64,000 bases of DNA, from positions 558,001 to 622,000 of the forward strand of contig CP013997.1 of NCBI GenBank assembly GCA_001534745.1. Reading direction: 5' to 3'. The position numbers and the translations under genes were made by a program. Below the pieces are notes generated by a model. It worked only from the letters and a program-made list of their open reading frames with translations, was not told the DNA's origin and did no database searches. This DNA comes from Pseudomonas monteilii. Lineage in GTDB: Bacteria > Pseudomonadota > Gammaproteobacteria > Pseudomonadales > Pseudomonadaceae. Below are positions 1 through 8,357 of the stretch, in pieces. Numbering within the stretch: the stretch's first letter is position 1; each line of letters opens with the position of its first letter.

Positions 1-447
1 GTCGTGCTGTCACTGCGGGTACTCGGCGGTGTCGGCTACTGCATGATCGCAACCGGTGCACTCATCACGGCGTTGAGTCCGGGCCTGTTCGGTTATGGCG
101 TGGGCTTTCTGCTGATCGTTGCGTTCGACAAGATGTTCAACGTCTACATGCGCACGATTCGCCAGCAGGTGATACCGCCCCAGGACTTCGGAAAGACCGT
201 TGGTGTGATGACGCTGTTGAACAACCTGTCCCAGCCACTGGCGGGTTTGCTGGTGGCGTTGTTGGCTGCGCCCCTGGGGGCACGGTACGTCATTCTGATC
301 GTGACGGTGATGACGGTGCTGTTGGGGGCGAGTGCCGTGGTGCGCTTTGGGAGAAGGCGCCATGGCGTCCCGCTCTCTGGACTCGATCACGGTGCAGAGG
401 CTATTCGAGTACAGGACGAAGAAAGCTCCTCTCGTAGCTCACGATGA
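1..447 (+). CDS. MFS-type membrane transporter, C-terminal part (5' end outside window)
   Basis: The reading frame is open from the first base and stops with TGA at 445-447, so only the last ~148 residues are seen. They contain about four hydrophobic helices, separated by the loop NVYMRTIRQQVIPPQDFGKT and followed by LNNLSQPLAG. This pattern is typical of the C-terminal half of major facilitator superfamily exporters. The charged tail after RFGRRRHG is probably cytoplasmic. The last 47 bases overlap the convergent NIPSNAP gene. Substrate cannot be told from this fragment; the family assignment is from general resemblance. Confidence 0.6.
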   Translation, partial: VVLSLRVLGGVGYCMIATGALITALSPGLFGYGVGFLLIVAFDKMFNVYMRTIRQQVIPPQDFGKTVGVMTLLNNLSQPLAGLLVALLAAPLGARYVILIVTVMTVLLGASAVVRFGRRRHGVPLSGLDHGAEAIRVQDEESSSRSSR

Positions 448-706
448 ACTTCAACGTTGTCGCTTCTTCCACCAGACGCATACATTCGGGATCGTGTGCT
501 GCTGCTTGCCGGTACTGCTCGTACTCGGCAAGGGTGGCGAAGCTAAAGAGGCAATAGGCGACGTTGTTGGCGCCTTCGGCCGGTAGGAAGTAGCCGTGAT
601 GTTGTCCTCCCAGGCGCTCTACTATTGAGATCCATGCGCGTGAATAGCGCTCGAATGCACTGACCTGGTAAGGATCGATGATGTATCGGACATGGCAAGT
701 GATCAT
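401..706 (-). CDS. NIPSNAP family protein
   Basis: About 101 residues. The opening MITCHVRYIIDPYQVSAFE, the block GGQHHGYFLPAEGANN and the ending YERSFLRP are characteristic of small bacterial NIPSNAP proteins (ferredoxin-like alpha/beta barrel, Dabb-like). An upstream in-frame ATG at 748 exists, but the start at 706 has a good ribosome site (AAGGACG about 9 bases upstream) and matches the family N-terminus. The gene stands alone and is convergent with the transporter fragment. The family has no firmly established enzymatic role; cytoplasmic location is inferred from the lack of a signal peptide. Confidence 0.85.
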   Translation of the reverse strand: MITCHVRYIIDPYQVSAFERYSRAWISIVERLGGQHHGYFLPAEGANNVAYCLFSFATLAEYEQYRQAAAHDPECMRLVEEATTLKFIVSYERSFLRPVLE

Positions 707-808
707 GAAAAGACGTCCTTGAGTGAGCGTGCTTGATTCCACAGGCATCGACAGCGCGCAATAATGATGACGAGAGGGCTGATGATGAATGATTCAGTCG
801 ACATTAGG

Positions 809-1360
809 TCAGGTGGTCGATTTTTTTAACCAATCGGCCCGCGTCATTTCCCATATCTCAGCCTTCATCGGTCCAGACACGAACGTTCGTTCCTGCATGC
901 CTACCAAGTGCATGCCTTCATGCTCGGACACGCTGCGAGACGCCTGGTTGGCCACCGCTTTGGGAACCTGCATGAGCGGACGCGCCAGGGTCACGAACCA
1001 GTAGCCGTTGATGACCTGGCATGCCTCACGCATGTAGCCGTTTCCCCACCACTGCGGGGCGAGCCAGAAGCCCCTGTTGTTTCCAGGCTGGTCGTACAAG
1101 CTGATGCTGCCCAGGGTGCAGCCAGCCTCGTCGCGCTTGCGGATCATCCAGTGCCATTCACGTCCTGCTGCCATGGCGGGCAGGGCGATATCCCGGACAT
1201 AGACCAGCGCCCCATCGTCTGGGTACGGCCAGGGGACTCGGCTGTCCAGGTAACGCACCACTTCCCACTGGGGAAATAGCGCCTGAATGACAGGAGCGTC
1301 CTCCAATTGAAGAGGCGTGAGCGTCAGCCGATCGGTGATGAGCGTAGGAGGAGCATCCAT
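809..1360 (-). CDS. GNAT family N-acetyltransferase (RimJ/RimL type)
   Basis: 183 residues. The N-terminus (TLITDRLTLTPLQLEDAPVI) is the usual opening of RimJ/RimL-type GNAT enzymes. FWLAPQWWGNGYMREA fits the strand and acetyl-CoA pyrophosphate-binding loop (consensus Q/RxxGxG/A, here WWGNGYM). The C-terminal third is less typical of the family: it lacks the usual tyrosine-containing helix, so substrate or activity may differ. Substrate unknown. The gene is monocistronic on the minus strand. Confidence 0.8.
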   Translation of the reverse strand: MDAPPTLITDRLTLTPLQLEDAPVIQALFPQWEVVRYLDSRVPWPYPDDGALVYVRDIALPAMAAGREWHWMIRKRDEAGCTLGSISLYDQPGNNRGFWLAPQWWGNGYMREACQVINGYWFVTLARPLMQVPKAVANQASRSVSEHEGMHLVGMQERTFVSGPMKAEIWEMTRADWLKKSTT

Positions 1361-1530
1361 GGCAGTTATTCCTGGGCATTGCTGTCAGGTTTTGATTATC
1401 TGTACCGAGCCTGTCCGTGTCGACCGGCCGTTTGTCATCGGATGGGCAGCCTGCGGTTCGACGTTCTGGCCTGTCCGGAAGATTGAACGACGCCTGAAAG
1501 CCTGTTCTTGCCAGGAGTAAGCCAACGACC

Positions 1531-1800
1531 ATGACCCCTCAAAAGCTGCTGACCTACCTGCCACGTGATCTGGTCGAGCCGATCACCCGTGATGTCGCCC
1601 AGGCGACGGTCTGGCAGATGCTGGGTGCTGATAAGCACGTCCATGAAATCCTGACGGCACGGGTGCCCGCGATGCAGGCGGCGCCTGACAGGGCCCTATC
1701 GCTGGCAAGCCAGCTCCCACCCAAAGCTCTGCAATTTGTCGGTGCAGGCATGGCTGCGCAAGCAGTCTGTGGGAGATGTTATGGCTCTGCCAAGGGCTGA
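1531..1800 (+). CDS. Hypothetical small protein whose frame runs into a REP element
   Basis: An ORF of 89 codons starting ATG ACC CCT. The first ~49 residues (through LTARVPAMQA) look like ordinary coding sequence with putida-type codon use. The remainder is translated from the intergenic palindromic repeat starting near 1668, so the natural C-terminus was probably replaced when the repeat inserted. A purine-rich AGGAG lies ~13 bases upstream, which is rather far. No family recognised. It may be a gene remnant. Confidence 0.3.
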   Translation: MTPQKLLTYLPRDLVEPITRDVAQATVWQMLGADKHVHEILTARVPAMQAAPDRALSLASQLPPKALQFVGAGMAAQAVCGRCYGSAKG

Positions 1801-1955
1801 TATGGGCCCTGGCGGGCCCAATCGCGGCACAGGGGCCCACACACCTGTAGCCCCACCGCAGGGTTGCAGGCTATCGCGGTTACCTGTGTGCGGGTTTGTC
1901 CGCGATGCAGGCGGCGTCTGACAGGGCCCTATCGCTGGCAAGCCAGCTCCTACCC
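1661..1955. repeat. REP-like palindromic repeats (two direct copies plus intervening copy)
   Basis: A block containing GACAGGGCCCTATCGCTGGC and then AAGCCAGCTCC occurs at about 1687-1729 and again at about 1920-1951. Both copies are preceded by CGCGATGCAGGCGGCG. Between them is GGCCCAATCGCGGCACAGGG, the core of a second REP type. These are the usual extragenic palindromes of the P. putida group, related to RAYT-mobilised REPs. No RAYT transposase gene is seen in the window. This region separates the small ORF from the convergent gene at 2033. Confidence 0.75.
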
Positions 1956-2032
1956 AGATCTCAGCAATTTGTCGGTGTAGGCAGCATGCCAGGCAGCACG
2001 CAGTCCAGGCCCTGCGACCCCTGCCAAGTGCT

Positions 2033-2533
2033 CTACACCACCTCTTCGATCAGATACTCGTGCAACTCACCTTCACCCACCGTCAACGAATAGAACTGAC
2101 CGGGCTGGTGATGCGGCGTATCCGGCTCGGCCTTGACCTGATGCCCCAGGTGGTCGCGCCAGCGGCAGATCAGGCGGCCGTCGATGACCTCGAGCGGCTC
2201 GATCTTCCAGTCATCGGTCACCTCGGCACGCTCGTACAGCCCCAGGTAGCCATTGCGGCTGATGCCGAGCTGGCCGCGCGCGCGTGGGCCCGTCCCTGAT
2301 ATGCGGTAGTGCCAACGGTCCTCGATGTGAGACACGTAGGTGAACTGCAAGACGGGCGGCCATTCGTCGCCGCCGGCTTGTAGCCAATCGTACGCTGGGG
2401 CAATCCCCCAGCCGAACTTGTCTTGGGTGCGGCTGATACGCAGCGGGAGGGCACAGTCGCCTTGCAGCAGGTAGACGCGGGCTCGGAAGGACGTGCCCGG
2501 CTGAAGCAGGGCAGATGACGAGGCTTGGGTCAT
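2033..2533 (-). CDS. Conserved hypothetical protein
   Basis: 166 residues with no signal peptide and no membrane segment. It is rich in tryptophan, tyrosine and acidic residues (for example FGWGIAPAYDWLQAGGDEWPP, here split as FGWGIAPAYDW and LQAGGDEWPP), and looks like a small soluble beta-rich protein. GGAGC lies 8-12 bases before the ATG, in the upstream sequence reading CAGGAGCCCCTCTC. No family recognised. It is separated from the membrane protein at 2707 by ~170 bases without an evident terminator. Confidence 0.55.
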   Translation of the reverse strand: MTQASSSALLQPGTSFRARVYLLQGDCALPLRISRTQDKFGWGIAPAYDWLQAGGDEWPPVLQFTYVSHIEDRWHYRISGTGPRARGQLGISRNGYLGLYERAEVTDDWKIEPLEVIDGRLICRWRDHLGHQVKAEPDTPHHQPGQFYSLTVGEGELHEYLIEEVV

Positions 2534-2706
2534 GAGAGGGGCTCCTGTCGGTCGTGAGGGTCGGCACCATGACGGTGCCAGGCGACCCTACAGCGGGGCA
2601 GGAGAGGGGCGAAGATTGAAGGGTTTCCGGGGTGGCGCCGGGCCTTGCGTGCCGAATTGCAGGGGCAGCGCGCAAGACCCTTGGTGAGCGTACGGTACGC
2701 TCATCC

Positions 2707-3363
2707 CTAGCGCGGTTGCTGCTCCTCGACCAGCATGAACAGGCGATACAGCACCACCAGGCTGAACAGCTGCAGGAAGGTGCTCAGGCTGGACAGCGCG
2801 ATCCGTCCTACCAGCGATAGATCAGGCACCAGCACGAGTGTCCCAAGCTCCAGTAGAACGATCGGCACCATCACCGCCAGCATGCAGAACATGATCCTGA
2901 AGAAATGGCCACGGGTCATGCGTACGCTTTCGCGCATGGCCTCGACGATCGGGTAGCCGCGCAACACCAGCAGGTACTGAGCGAAGACCAGCCGAACCAT
3001 GACCCAGATGGCTGGCACGACAAGCAACATGAAGCCGATCAGAACCAGCAGGGCACCAAGCGCCCGTTGGCCCAGCACTTTCGGGTAGAACGGGCACATG
3101 CGATTGAACACGGCGCGCAGGGTGGGCGTCTTGCCGCGGCTGCGGGCGTCGAGGTACAGCAGCAGCAGGGTGCTGTACATCGGATAGAACACAGCGCCCA
3201 CGACCACGGCCTGCACGGATTGCTCGTCACCGTCGAATTGCCAGAACCACAGTTGCAGCAGCACCGACTCGAGCACGATCAGTGGCAGACACAATCGGAC
3301 AATATTCATCAGGTGTCGGCGGGAGAAGTACAACGAGTCGCGTAAAACGGTCAAGACATCCAT
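2707..3363 (-). CDS. YciC-family inner-membrane protein
   Basis: 218 residues from the ATG at 3363 (MDVLTVLRDSLYFSRRH), chosen over an ATG nine codons upstream because family members begin at this point. About five or six hydrophobic segments are visible: VRLCLPLIVLESVLL, VVVGAVFYPMYSTLLLLYL, LVLIGFMLLVVPAIWVMVRL, IMFCMLAVMVPIVLL and the last helix. RGYPIVEAMRESVRMTRGHF between helices is the conserved cytoplasmic loop of YciC/UPF0259-type proteins. Function unknown for the family. Confidence 0.75.
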   Translation of the reverse strand: MDVLTVLRDSLYFSRRHLMNIVRLCLPLIVLESVLLQLWFWQFDGDEQSVQAVVVGAVFYPMYSTLLLLYLDARSRGKTPTLRAVFNRMCPFYPKVLGQRALGALLVLIGFMLLVVPAIWVMVRLVFAQYLLVLRGYPIVEAMRESVRMTRGHFFRIMFCMLAVMVPIVLLELGTLVLVPDLSLVGRIALSSLSTFLQLFSLVVLYRLFMLVEEQQPR

Positions 3364-3514
3364 AAGTCCGGGTCGCCAAGCAGAAAGCAAGGCCCCACTT
3401 TAGCCCAGAGCCCGGCCCGGGCTGAAGAAAGTTTCACCCGGCGTGATTGAATCCGTTCGCGTCTTGCCCCATCTTCAGCACTGTCCGATGTCCAGGCACT
3501 GCATGAGGTAGCCC

Positions 3515-4276
3515 ATGAACACTGAAGAACAAACCTTGATCGATGGCCTGTTCGGTCGTATCCGACAAGCCGAAGACGCCGGCCAGGCGCGCGACGCCCA
3601 GGCGCTGGCGCGCATCGAGGAGCACGTCCGTCAGCAGCCGGCGGCGCCGTACTACATGGCCCAGGCGATCCTGGTGCAGGAAGCGGCGATCAAGCGCCTG
3701 GACGAGCAGAACACCAAGCTCGAGGCCGAGCTCAAGCAGCTGCGGGCACAGGCCTCGGCGTCCCAGTCACAGTCCCAGCAGGGCGGGGGCGGCGGCTTCC
3801 TGTCGAACCTGTTCGGCGGCACCTCGCGACCTGAACCCCAGCGCCCCTCGGCCCCGGCATCCGCACCCGCTCCGGCGTCGGGTGGCGGCTGGCGTGACGG
3901 GCCGCGCTCCAACTTCCAGGGGCAGGCACCGGCTCAGCCCCAGGCCTCGGGCTTCGGCGCTGCGCCAGCGGCCGGGCGCGCGGGTGGCGGGTTCATGAGC
4001 GGTGCCTTGCAGACCGCGGCGGGGGTGGCCGGTGGCGTGCTGTTGGCCCAGGGCATCAGCAGCCTGTTCCACGACAAGCCTGAAGAGGTGGTCGAGGTGA
4101 TCCAGGAAGAGCCGGCACACGCCAGCGACAGCGGCGGTGGCTGGAACGACCAGGGCGAGCATGCGCAGGTGGCCGACAATGGCTACGGCAACGACCAGGG
4201 TGGGTTTGCCGACACCGACTACGGCAGCGACGATGGCGGTGGCGACTTCTTCTCGGACGACGACAGTTTTGTCTGA
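3515..4276 (+). CDS. DUF2076 domain-containing protein
   Basis: 253 residues. The N-terminal ~85 residues (MNTEEQTLIDGLFGRIRQAE through a helical, coiled-coil-prone segment around 62-82) are typical of DUF2076. Then follow a Gly/Pro/Ala-rich linker, a glycine-rich hydrophobic stretch near residues 163-185 (GGGFMSGALQTAAGVAGG), and an acidic, glycine-rich tail. The family is annotated as periplasmic ligand-binding-like by some databases, but no cleavable signal peptide is visible here. The next gene (NYN nuclease-like) begins 1-2 bases after the stop, so the two are co-translated. Confidence 0.8.
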   Translation: MNTEEQTLIDGLFGRIRQAEDAGQARDAQALARIEEHVRQQPAAPYYMAQAILVQEAAIKRLDEQNTKLEAELKQLRAQASASQSQSQQGGGGGFLSNLFGGTSRPEPQRPSAPASAPAPASGGGWRDGPRSNFQGQAPAQPQASGFGAAPAAGRAGGGFMSGALQTAAGVAGGVLLAQGISSLFHDKPEEVVEVIQEEPAHASDSGGGWNDQGEHAQVADNGYGNDQGGFADTDYGSDDGGGDFFSDDDSFV

Positions 4277-4277
4277 G

Positions 4278-4778
4278 GTGCCTGGTCAGGCGGCCCGAAT
4301 TCCGCGGGTCGCGCTGTTCGCCGACGTGCAGAACCTCTACTACACCGTGCGCCAGGCGCACGGTTGTCATTTCGATTACAGCGCGCTCTGGGCCCAGGTC
4401 AGCCGCGAGGGCGAGATCGTCGAGGCCAAGGCTTATGCCATCGAGCGCGGCGACAGCAAGCAGCAGCAGTTCCAGCAGATCCTGCGCAACCTGGGTTTCG
4501 AGGTGCGCCTCAAGCCCTTCATCCAACGCAGCGACGGCTCGGCCAAGGGCGACTGGGACGTGGGCATCACTCTGGACGTGGTCGACGCGGCGCCCCAGGT
4601 CGATCGGATCGTCCTGGCCTCCGGTGACGGTGACTTCGACCAGCTGCTGCAGCGGGTCGCCGAGCGTCATGGCGTCGAGACGGTGGTCTACGGCGTCCCC
4701 GGCCTGACCGCCAATGCGCTGATCCGCGCTGCGGACCGTTACGTACCGATCGAAGGCCGCCTGCTGCTGCGGCGCTAG
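4278..4778 (+). CDS. NYN domain (LabA/DUF88-like) putative RNase
   Basis: About 166 residues. VALFADVQNLYYTVR carries the first conserved aspartate and the N of the NYN (PIN-like) fold. KGDWDVGITLDVVDA and DRIVLASGDGDFDQLL carry the further acidic residues expected of the metal site. The family is predicted to cleave RNA or act in RNA processing. No ATG fits: the likely start is GTG at 4278 (or TTG at 4269, overlapping the previous stop), consistent with translational coupling to the DUF2076 gene. The frame is open further upstream, but there it overlaps the DUF2076 gene. Confidence 0.8.
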   Translation: MPGQAARIPRVALFADVQNLYYTVRQAHGCHFDYSALWAQVSREGEIVEAKAYAIERGDSKQQQFQQILRNLGFEVRLKPFIQRSDGSAKGDWDVGITLDVVDAAPQVDRIVLASGDGDFDQLLQRVAERHGVETVVYGVPGLTANALIRAADRYVPIEGRLLLRR

Positions 4779-4815
4779 GCGTGTACGGACGTCGAGCGAC
4801 GAGCCGACACGTTAC

Positions 4816-5283
4816 CTACAACGCCTGGGCCTTGCGCCCAGCCTGAAGCAGATGCTCCAGCGGCACCCGCTGCTCGATCGGGCTGGACAGGATAATCGAG
4901 GTCTTGCTGAAGCCGAACTGGGCAATCTGGTCGATCACCGTTTCCAATTCCTCCATCGAGCCGACGGCTGCCAGCAGCACGACGCAGGCGTCGCCGGTCA
5001 CTCGGTGACACTGCGTCAATTGCGGGATGCGCGCCAGCGCCTCGTAGGCCTGCGGGTTGCCGTGATGGCTCAGGCGCAGTTCGACCAGGCACTGGATCGG
5101 CAGGCCGATACGGTCCAGGTTCACCTTGGCGGTATACCCGGTGATGACCCCACTGGCTTCGAGCTTGGCCACCCGCTCGGCCACGGCCGGGGCCGACAGG
5201 TTGACGTGGCGCGCCAGCTGCGCAAAGGAGGCGCGGCCGTTTTCCAGAAGAGCGGCGAGAATCAGGCGGTCGTAGCGGTCCAT
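4816..5283 (-). CDS. Lrp/AsnC family transcriptional regulator
   Basis: 155 residues. Opening MDRYDRLILAALLENGRASF, then the winged HTH (LARHVNLSAPAVAERVAKLEASGVI) and a C-terminal RAM/AsnC ligand domain (VTGDACVVLLAAVGSMEELE). Length is normal. It is divergent from the YedA-type exporter at 5441 with a 157-base gap, so the pair is probably regulator and target, with an amino acid or related compound as effector. That link is inferred from arrangement only. Confidence 0.9.
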   Translation of the reverse strand: MDRYDRLILAALLENGRASFAQLARHVNLSAPAVAERVAKLEASGVITGYTAKVNLDRIGLPIQCLVELRLSHHGNPQAYEALARIPQLTQCHRVTGDACVVLLAAVGSMEELETVIDQIAQFGFSKTSIILSSPIEQRVPLEHLLQAGRKAQAL

Positions 5284-5440
5284 ACGGGTCTCGTGGGTAG
5301 GCTGTGGATTCGATGGTCAAAGGGCGACAGAACCGTTCATTCGAAGGTGAAGGGCCCCGGCAAACCCTCTTCGCGGCTTAAGTTTGCGCGCTGGCCTTTC
5401 TAAACTAAGCCACCTTCAAATGGATTTCGAGTACTTCCTC

Positions 5441-6382
5441 ATGCCTGCCTCTTCGCGTTTGCCGTGGTTGTTGATCGGTGCCTTCCTGGCGCTCTACCTG
5501 GTCTGGGGGTCGACCTACCTGGCGATCCGCATCGGCGTCGAGTCCTGGCCGCCGATGATGATGGCCGGCATTCGCTTCCTGGTCGCGGGCGGGCTGCTGT
5601 ATGGGTTTCTGCGCTGGCGCGGCGTGCCGGCCCCGACCTGGGTACAATGGCGCTCGGCGGCGGCCATTGGTTTTCTGCTGCTCAGCTGCGGCAACGGCGG
5701 CGTGACCCTGGCCGAGCATGCCGGGGTGGCTTCCGGCGTCGCGGCCCTGGCGATCGCCACGGTGCCGCTGTTCACCTTGCTGTTCGGCCTGTGGTTCGGG
5801 CAGCGCACCACGCGCCTGGAGTGGGCCGGGATCGTGCTGGGGCTGATCGGCATCGGCCTGCTCAACCTGGGCCCGAACCTGCAGGCCAGCCCCATGGGCG
5901 CGGCGCTGGTGGTGTTCGCCGCAGCGGCCTGGGCCTTCGGCTCGGTGTGGAGCAAACGCCTGCCGCTGCCCCAGGGCGCCATGGCCAGCGCCGCCGAGAT
6001 GCTTGGCGGTGGCCTGGTGCTGCTGATCGGCAGCGTGCTGAGCGGCGAGCGCCTGACCCAGATGCCGTCGGTGGCGAGCTGGGCCGCGCTGGGCTACCTG
6101 ATCGTGTTCGGCTCGATCCTGGCGTTCAGCGCTTACCTGTACCTGCTCAAGCACGTGCGCCCGGCGGCGGCGACCAGCTACGCCTACGTCAACCCGGCCG
6201 TTGCGGTCCTGCTGGGCATACTCTTCGCCGGCGAGCGCATCGAGCTCGAGGAAGGCCTGGCGATGCTGGTGATCATCAGCGCGGTGGTGCTGATCGGCCT
6301 GCCGCAGTGGCGCCGTCGGGGTGTGCAGCCGGTGGTGGTGGGCGATGGCGAAATGTGCAAGCCGGGCAAGGCGTTGCGGTAA
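5441..6382 (+). CDS. yedA: EamA/DMT superfamily exporter, YedA-like
   Basis: 313 residues with ten hydrophobic helices in two EamA repeats. ALYLVWGSTYLAIRIGVESW followed by PPMMMAGIRFL is the YedA signature of the drug/metabolite transporter superfamily. The second repeat ends in YVNPAVAVLLGILFAGE, conserved in the family. The ATG at 5441 was chosen to match YedA N-termini. Another ATG at 5420 (MDFEYFL) is possible; neither has a strong ribosome site. Substrate unknown; a role in exporting an amino acid or toxic metabolite under the adjacent AsnC regulator is an inference. Confidence 0.85.
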   Translation: MPASSRLPWLLIGAFLALYLVWGSTYLAIRIGVESWPPMMMAGIRFLVAGGLLYGFLRWRGVPAPTWVQWRSAAAIGFLLLSCGNGGVTLAEHAGVASGVAALAIATVPLFTLLFGLWFGQRTTRLEWAGIVLGLIGIGLLNLGPNLQASPMGAALVVFAAAAWAFGSVWSKRLPLPQGAMASAAEMLGGGLVLLIGSVLSGERLTQMPSVASWAALGYLIVFGSILAFSAYLYLLKHVRPAAATSYAYVNPAVAVLLGILFAGERIELEEGLAMLVIISAVVLIGLPQWRRRGVQPVVVGDGEMCKPGKALR

Positions 6383-6418
6383 ACTGCCGGCTTTGCTGAA
6401 CCTCTACACGGTATTGCC

Positions 6419-7750
6419 ATGACCTTCGCCACGCTCGGCCTGATCGAACCCCTGCTGCGCACGCTGCAACAGCGGAATTACACCACCCCAACGCCGATCC
6501 AGGCCAAGGCGATCCCCGCCGTGCTGGCGGGGCGCGACGTGATGGCGGCGGCGCAGACCGGCACCGGCAAGACCGCCGGTTTCGCCCTGCCGGTGCTGCA
6601 GCGCTTGACGCAGGAAGGCGGCAAGGTCGCCAGCAACTCGATCCGGGCGCTGGTATTGGTGCCGACCCGCGAACTGGCCGAACAGGTGCACACCAGCGTG
6701 CGCGAGTACGCCGAGCACCTGCCGGTGAGCACCTATGCGGTCTACGGTGGCGTCAGTCTCAACCCGCAGATGATGCGCCTGCGCCGTGGGGTCGACCTGT
6801 TGGTGGCCACGCCTGGCCGCTTGCTCGACCTGTTCCGGCAGAACGCAGTGACCTTCGGCCAGGTGCAGATGCTGGTGCTCGACGAAGCCGACCGCATGCT
6901 CGACCTGGGCTTTGCCGAGGAGCTGCGTGCGGTGTATGCCGCGCTGCCACGTCAGCGGCAGACGCTGCTGTTCTCCGCCACCTTCTCTGAGCAGATCCGT
7001 CTGCTGGCCGGCCTGGCGCTGAACGATCCGCTGAGCATCGAAGTCAGCCCGCGCAACACCACCGCCAGCACCGTCAAGCAGTGGCTGGTGACGGTGGACA
7101 AGAAGCGCAAGGCCGAGTTGTTCCTGCACCTGCTGCGCAAGCACCGCTGGAAGCACGTGCTGGTGTTCGCCAAGACTCGCAACGGTGTGGATCAACTGGT
7201 CGAGCTTCTGCAGGCCGAAGGCATCAGCGCCGACGGCATCCACGGCGACCGGCCGCAGGCCACGCGCCAGCGCGCGCTGGACACCTTCAAGGCCCGCGAG
7301 ATCCAGATCCTGGTCGCCACCGACGTGGCCGCCCGGGGACTGGACATCGACGACCTGCCGCTGGTGGTCAACCTCGACTTGCCGATCGTCGCCGAGGACT
7401 ACGTGCACCGCATCGGGCGTACCGGGCGGGCGGGCAACAAGGGCGAGGCGATTTCCCTTGTGTGCGCCGACGAGGTGCAACTGCTGTCGGCCATCGAAGT
7501 GCTGATCCGTCAGACCTTGCCGCGTCACGACGAGCCGGACTTCATCCCGGACCACCGTGTGCCGCTGACCGATGCCAGCGGGCAGGTGATCAAGAAGCCG
7601 AAGAAACCCAAGAAGCCCAAGGAAAACAGCGCCAAGCGCGGCCTGGGCCGCTGGATGGACAGCGACGAGACACCGGCCAAGGCGCCTGCGGTGAAGGCCG
7701 TGCGCAAGGTGCCAAGCTTCAATGGGGGAGCGCGCAAGCGCAAGCCGTGA
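6419..7750 (+). CDS. rhlE: DEAD-box ATP-dependent RNA helicase RhlE
   Basis: 443 residues. All helicase motifs are present in order: Q motif (PTPIQ, ~24-28), motif I AQTGTGKT (45-52), Ia PTREL (82-86), Ib TPGR (131-134), II DEAD (155-158), III SAT, then motifs V (ATDVAARGLDI) and VI (HRIGRTGR). The C-terminal tail is lysine-rich (KKPKKPKKPK), as in RhlE proteins, and probably binds RNA. The role would be remodelling RNA in ribosome assembly or mRNA decay. The gene starts 36 bases after the yedA stop. Confidence 0.93.
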   Translation: MTFATLGLIEPLLRTLQQRNYTTPTPIQAKAIPAVLAGRDVMAAAQTGTGKTAGFALPVLQRLTQEGGKVASNSIRALVLVPTRELAEQVHTSVREYAEHLPVSTYAVYGGVSLNPQMMRLRRGVDLLVATPGRLLDLFRQNAVTFGQVQMLVLDEADRMLDLGFAEELRAVYAALPRQRQTLLFSATFSEQIRLLAGLALNDPLSIEVSPRNTTASTVKQWLVTVDKKRKAELFLHLLRKHRWKHVLVFAKTRNGVDQLVELLQAEGISADGIHGDRPQATRQRALDTFKAREIQILVATDVAARGLDIDDLPLVVNLDLPIVAEDYVHRIGRTGRAGNKGEAISLVCADEVQLLSAIEVLIRQTLPRHDEPDFIPDHRVPLTDASGQVIKKPKKPKKPKENSAKRGLGRWMDSDETPAKAPAVKAVRKVPSFNGGARKRKP

Positions 7751-7859
7751 GCGTTTCAGGCTTTTTGGGGGCTGCGGGCCCAATCGTGGCCGGTCCGGCG
7801 CCTTGGCGGAGGTCGCTCTTGCACCCGTAGTTACACCGCAGTGATACAGGCGATCGCGG

Positions 7860-8340
7860 TACTGTGGGAGCCACCGTCTTTTCTACTTGTTACATGCTCG
7901 ACCGCATGCGGCGCCTGGCAGGGCCCTATCGCTGGCAAGCCAGCTCCCACACAGATCTCTGCAGCATCAAATAGAGGCATCACTGCGCAAGCAGCTTGTG
8001 GGAGCAACTGTCTTTTCTACTTGTTACATACATGCCCGACCGCATGCGGCGCCTGGAAGGGTCCTATCGCTGGCAAGCCAGCTCCCACCCAGACCTCTGC
8101 AGCTGTCAATGTCGGCATGGCTGCGCAAGCAGCTTGTGGGAGCAACTGTCTTTTCTACTCCGTACATGCCCGACCGCATGCAGCGCCTGGCAGGGCCCTA
8201 TCGCTGGCAAGCCAGCTCCCACCCGGACCTCCGCAGCCGTCAATGTCGGCATGGCTGCGCAAGCAGCTTGTGGGAGCGGGCTTGCCCGCGATAGCGTCCT
8301 GCCCGGCGCCGCCTGCGTCGCGGGCAAGCCCGCTCCCCCA
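7860..8340. repeat. Tandem array of a ~135-bp compound REP unit
   Basis: The anchor CTATCGCTGGCAAGCCAGCT, preceded by GGG(C/T)C, begins at about 7921, 8059 and 8193, giving periods of 138 and 134 bases. Each unit has three parts: ACCGCATGC(G/A)GCGCCTGG, the anchor, then GCGCAAGCAGCTTGTGGGAG and TTTTCTACT. A last partial unit ends with a REP pair (GGAGCGGGCTTGCCCGCGAT and its inverted partner near 8316-8336). The array fills the 606-base gap between rhlE and the convergent flavoprotein gene. A closely related unit recurs at 18.74-18.88 kb. Confidence 0.85.
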
Positions 8341-8357
8341 CGGTCCGTGACAGCCAG

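Noticed and set aside
6404..7783. 459-codon open frame on the minus strand
   Set aside because: It lies wholly antisense to rhlE, which has all helicase motifs; the minus frame is rich in His/Gln/Arg with no family likeness, a typical shadow in GC-rich DNA.
7860..8340. CRISPR or coding repeats
   Set aside because: Period ~135 bases with palindromic REP cores; the frames through it are not conserved.
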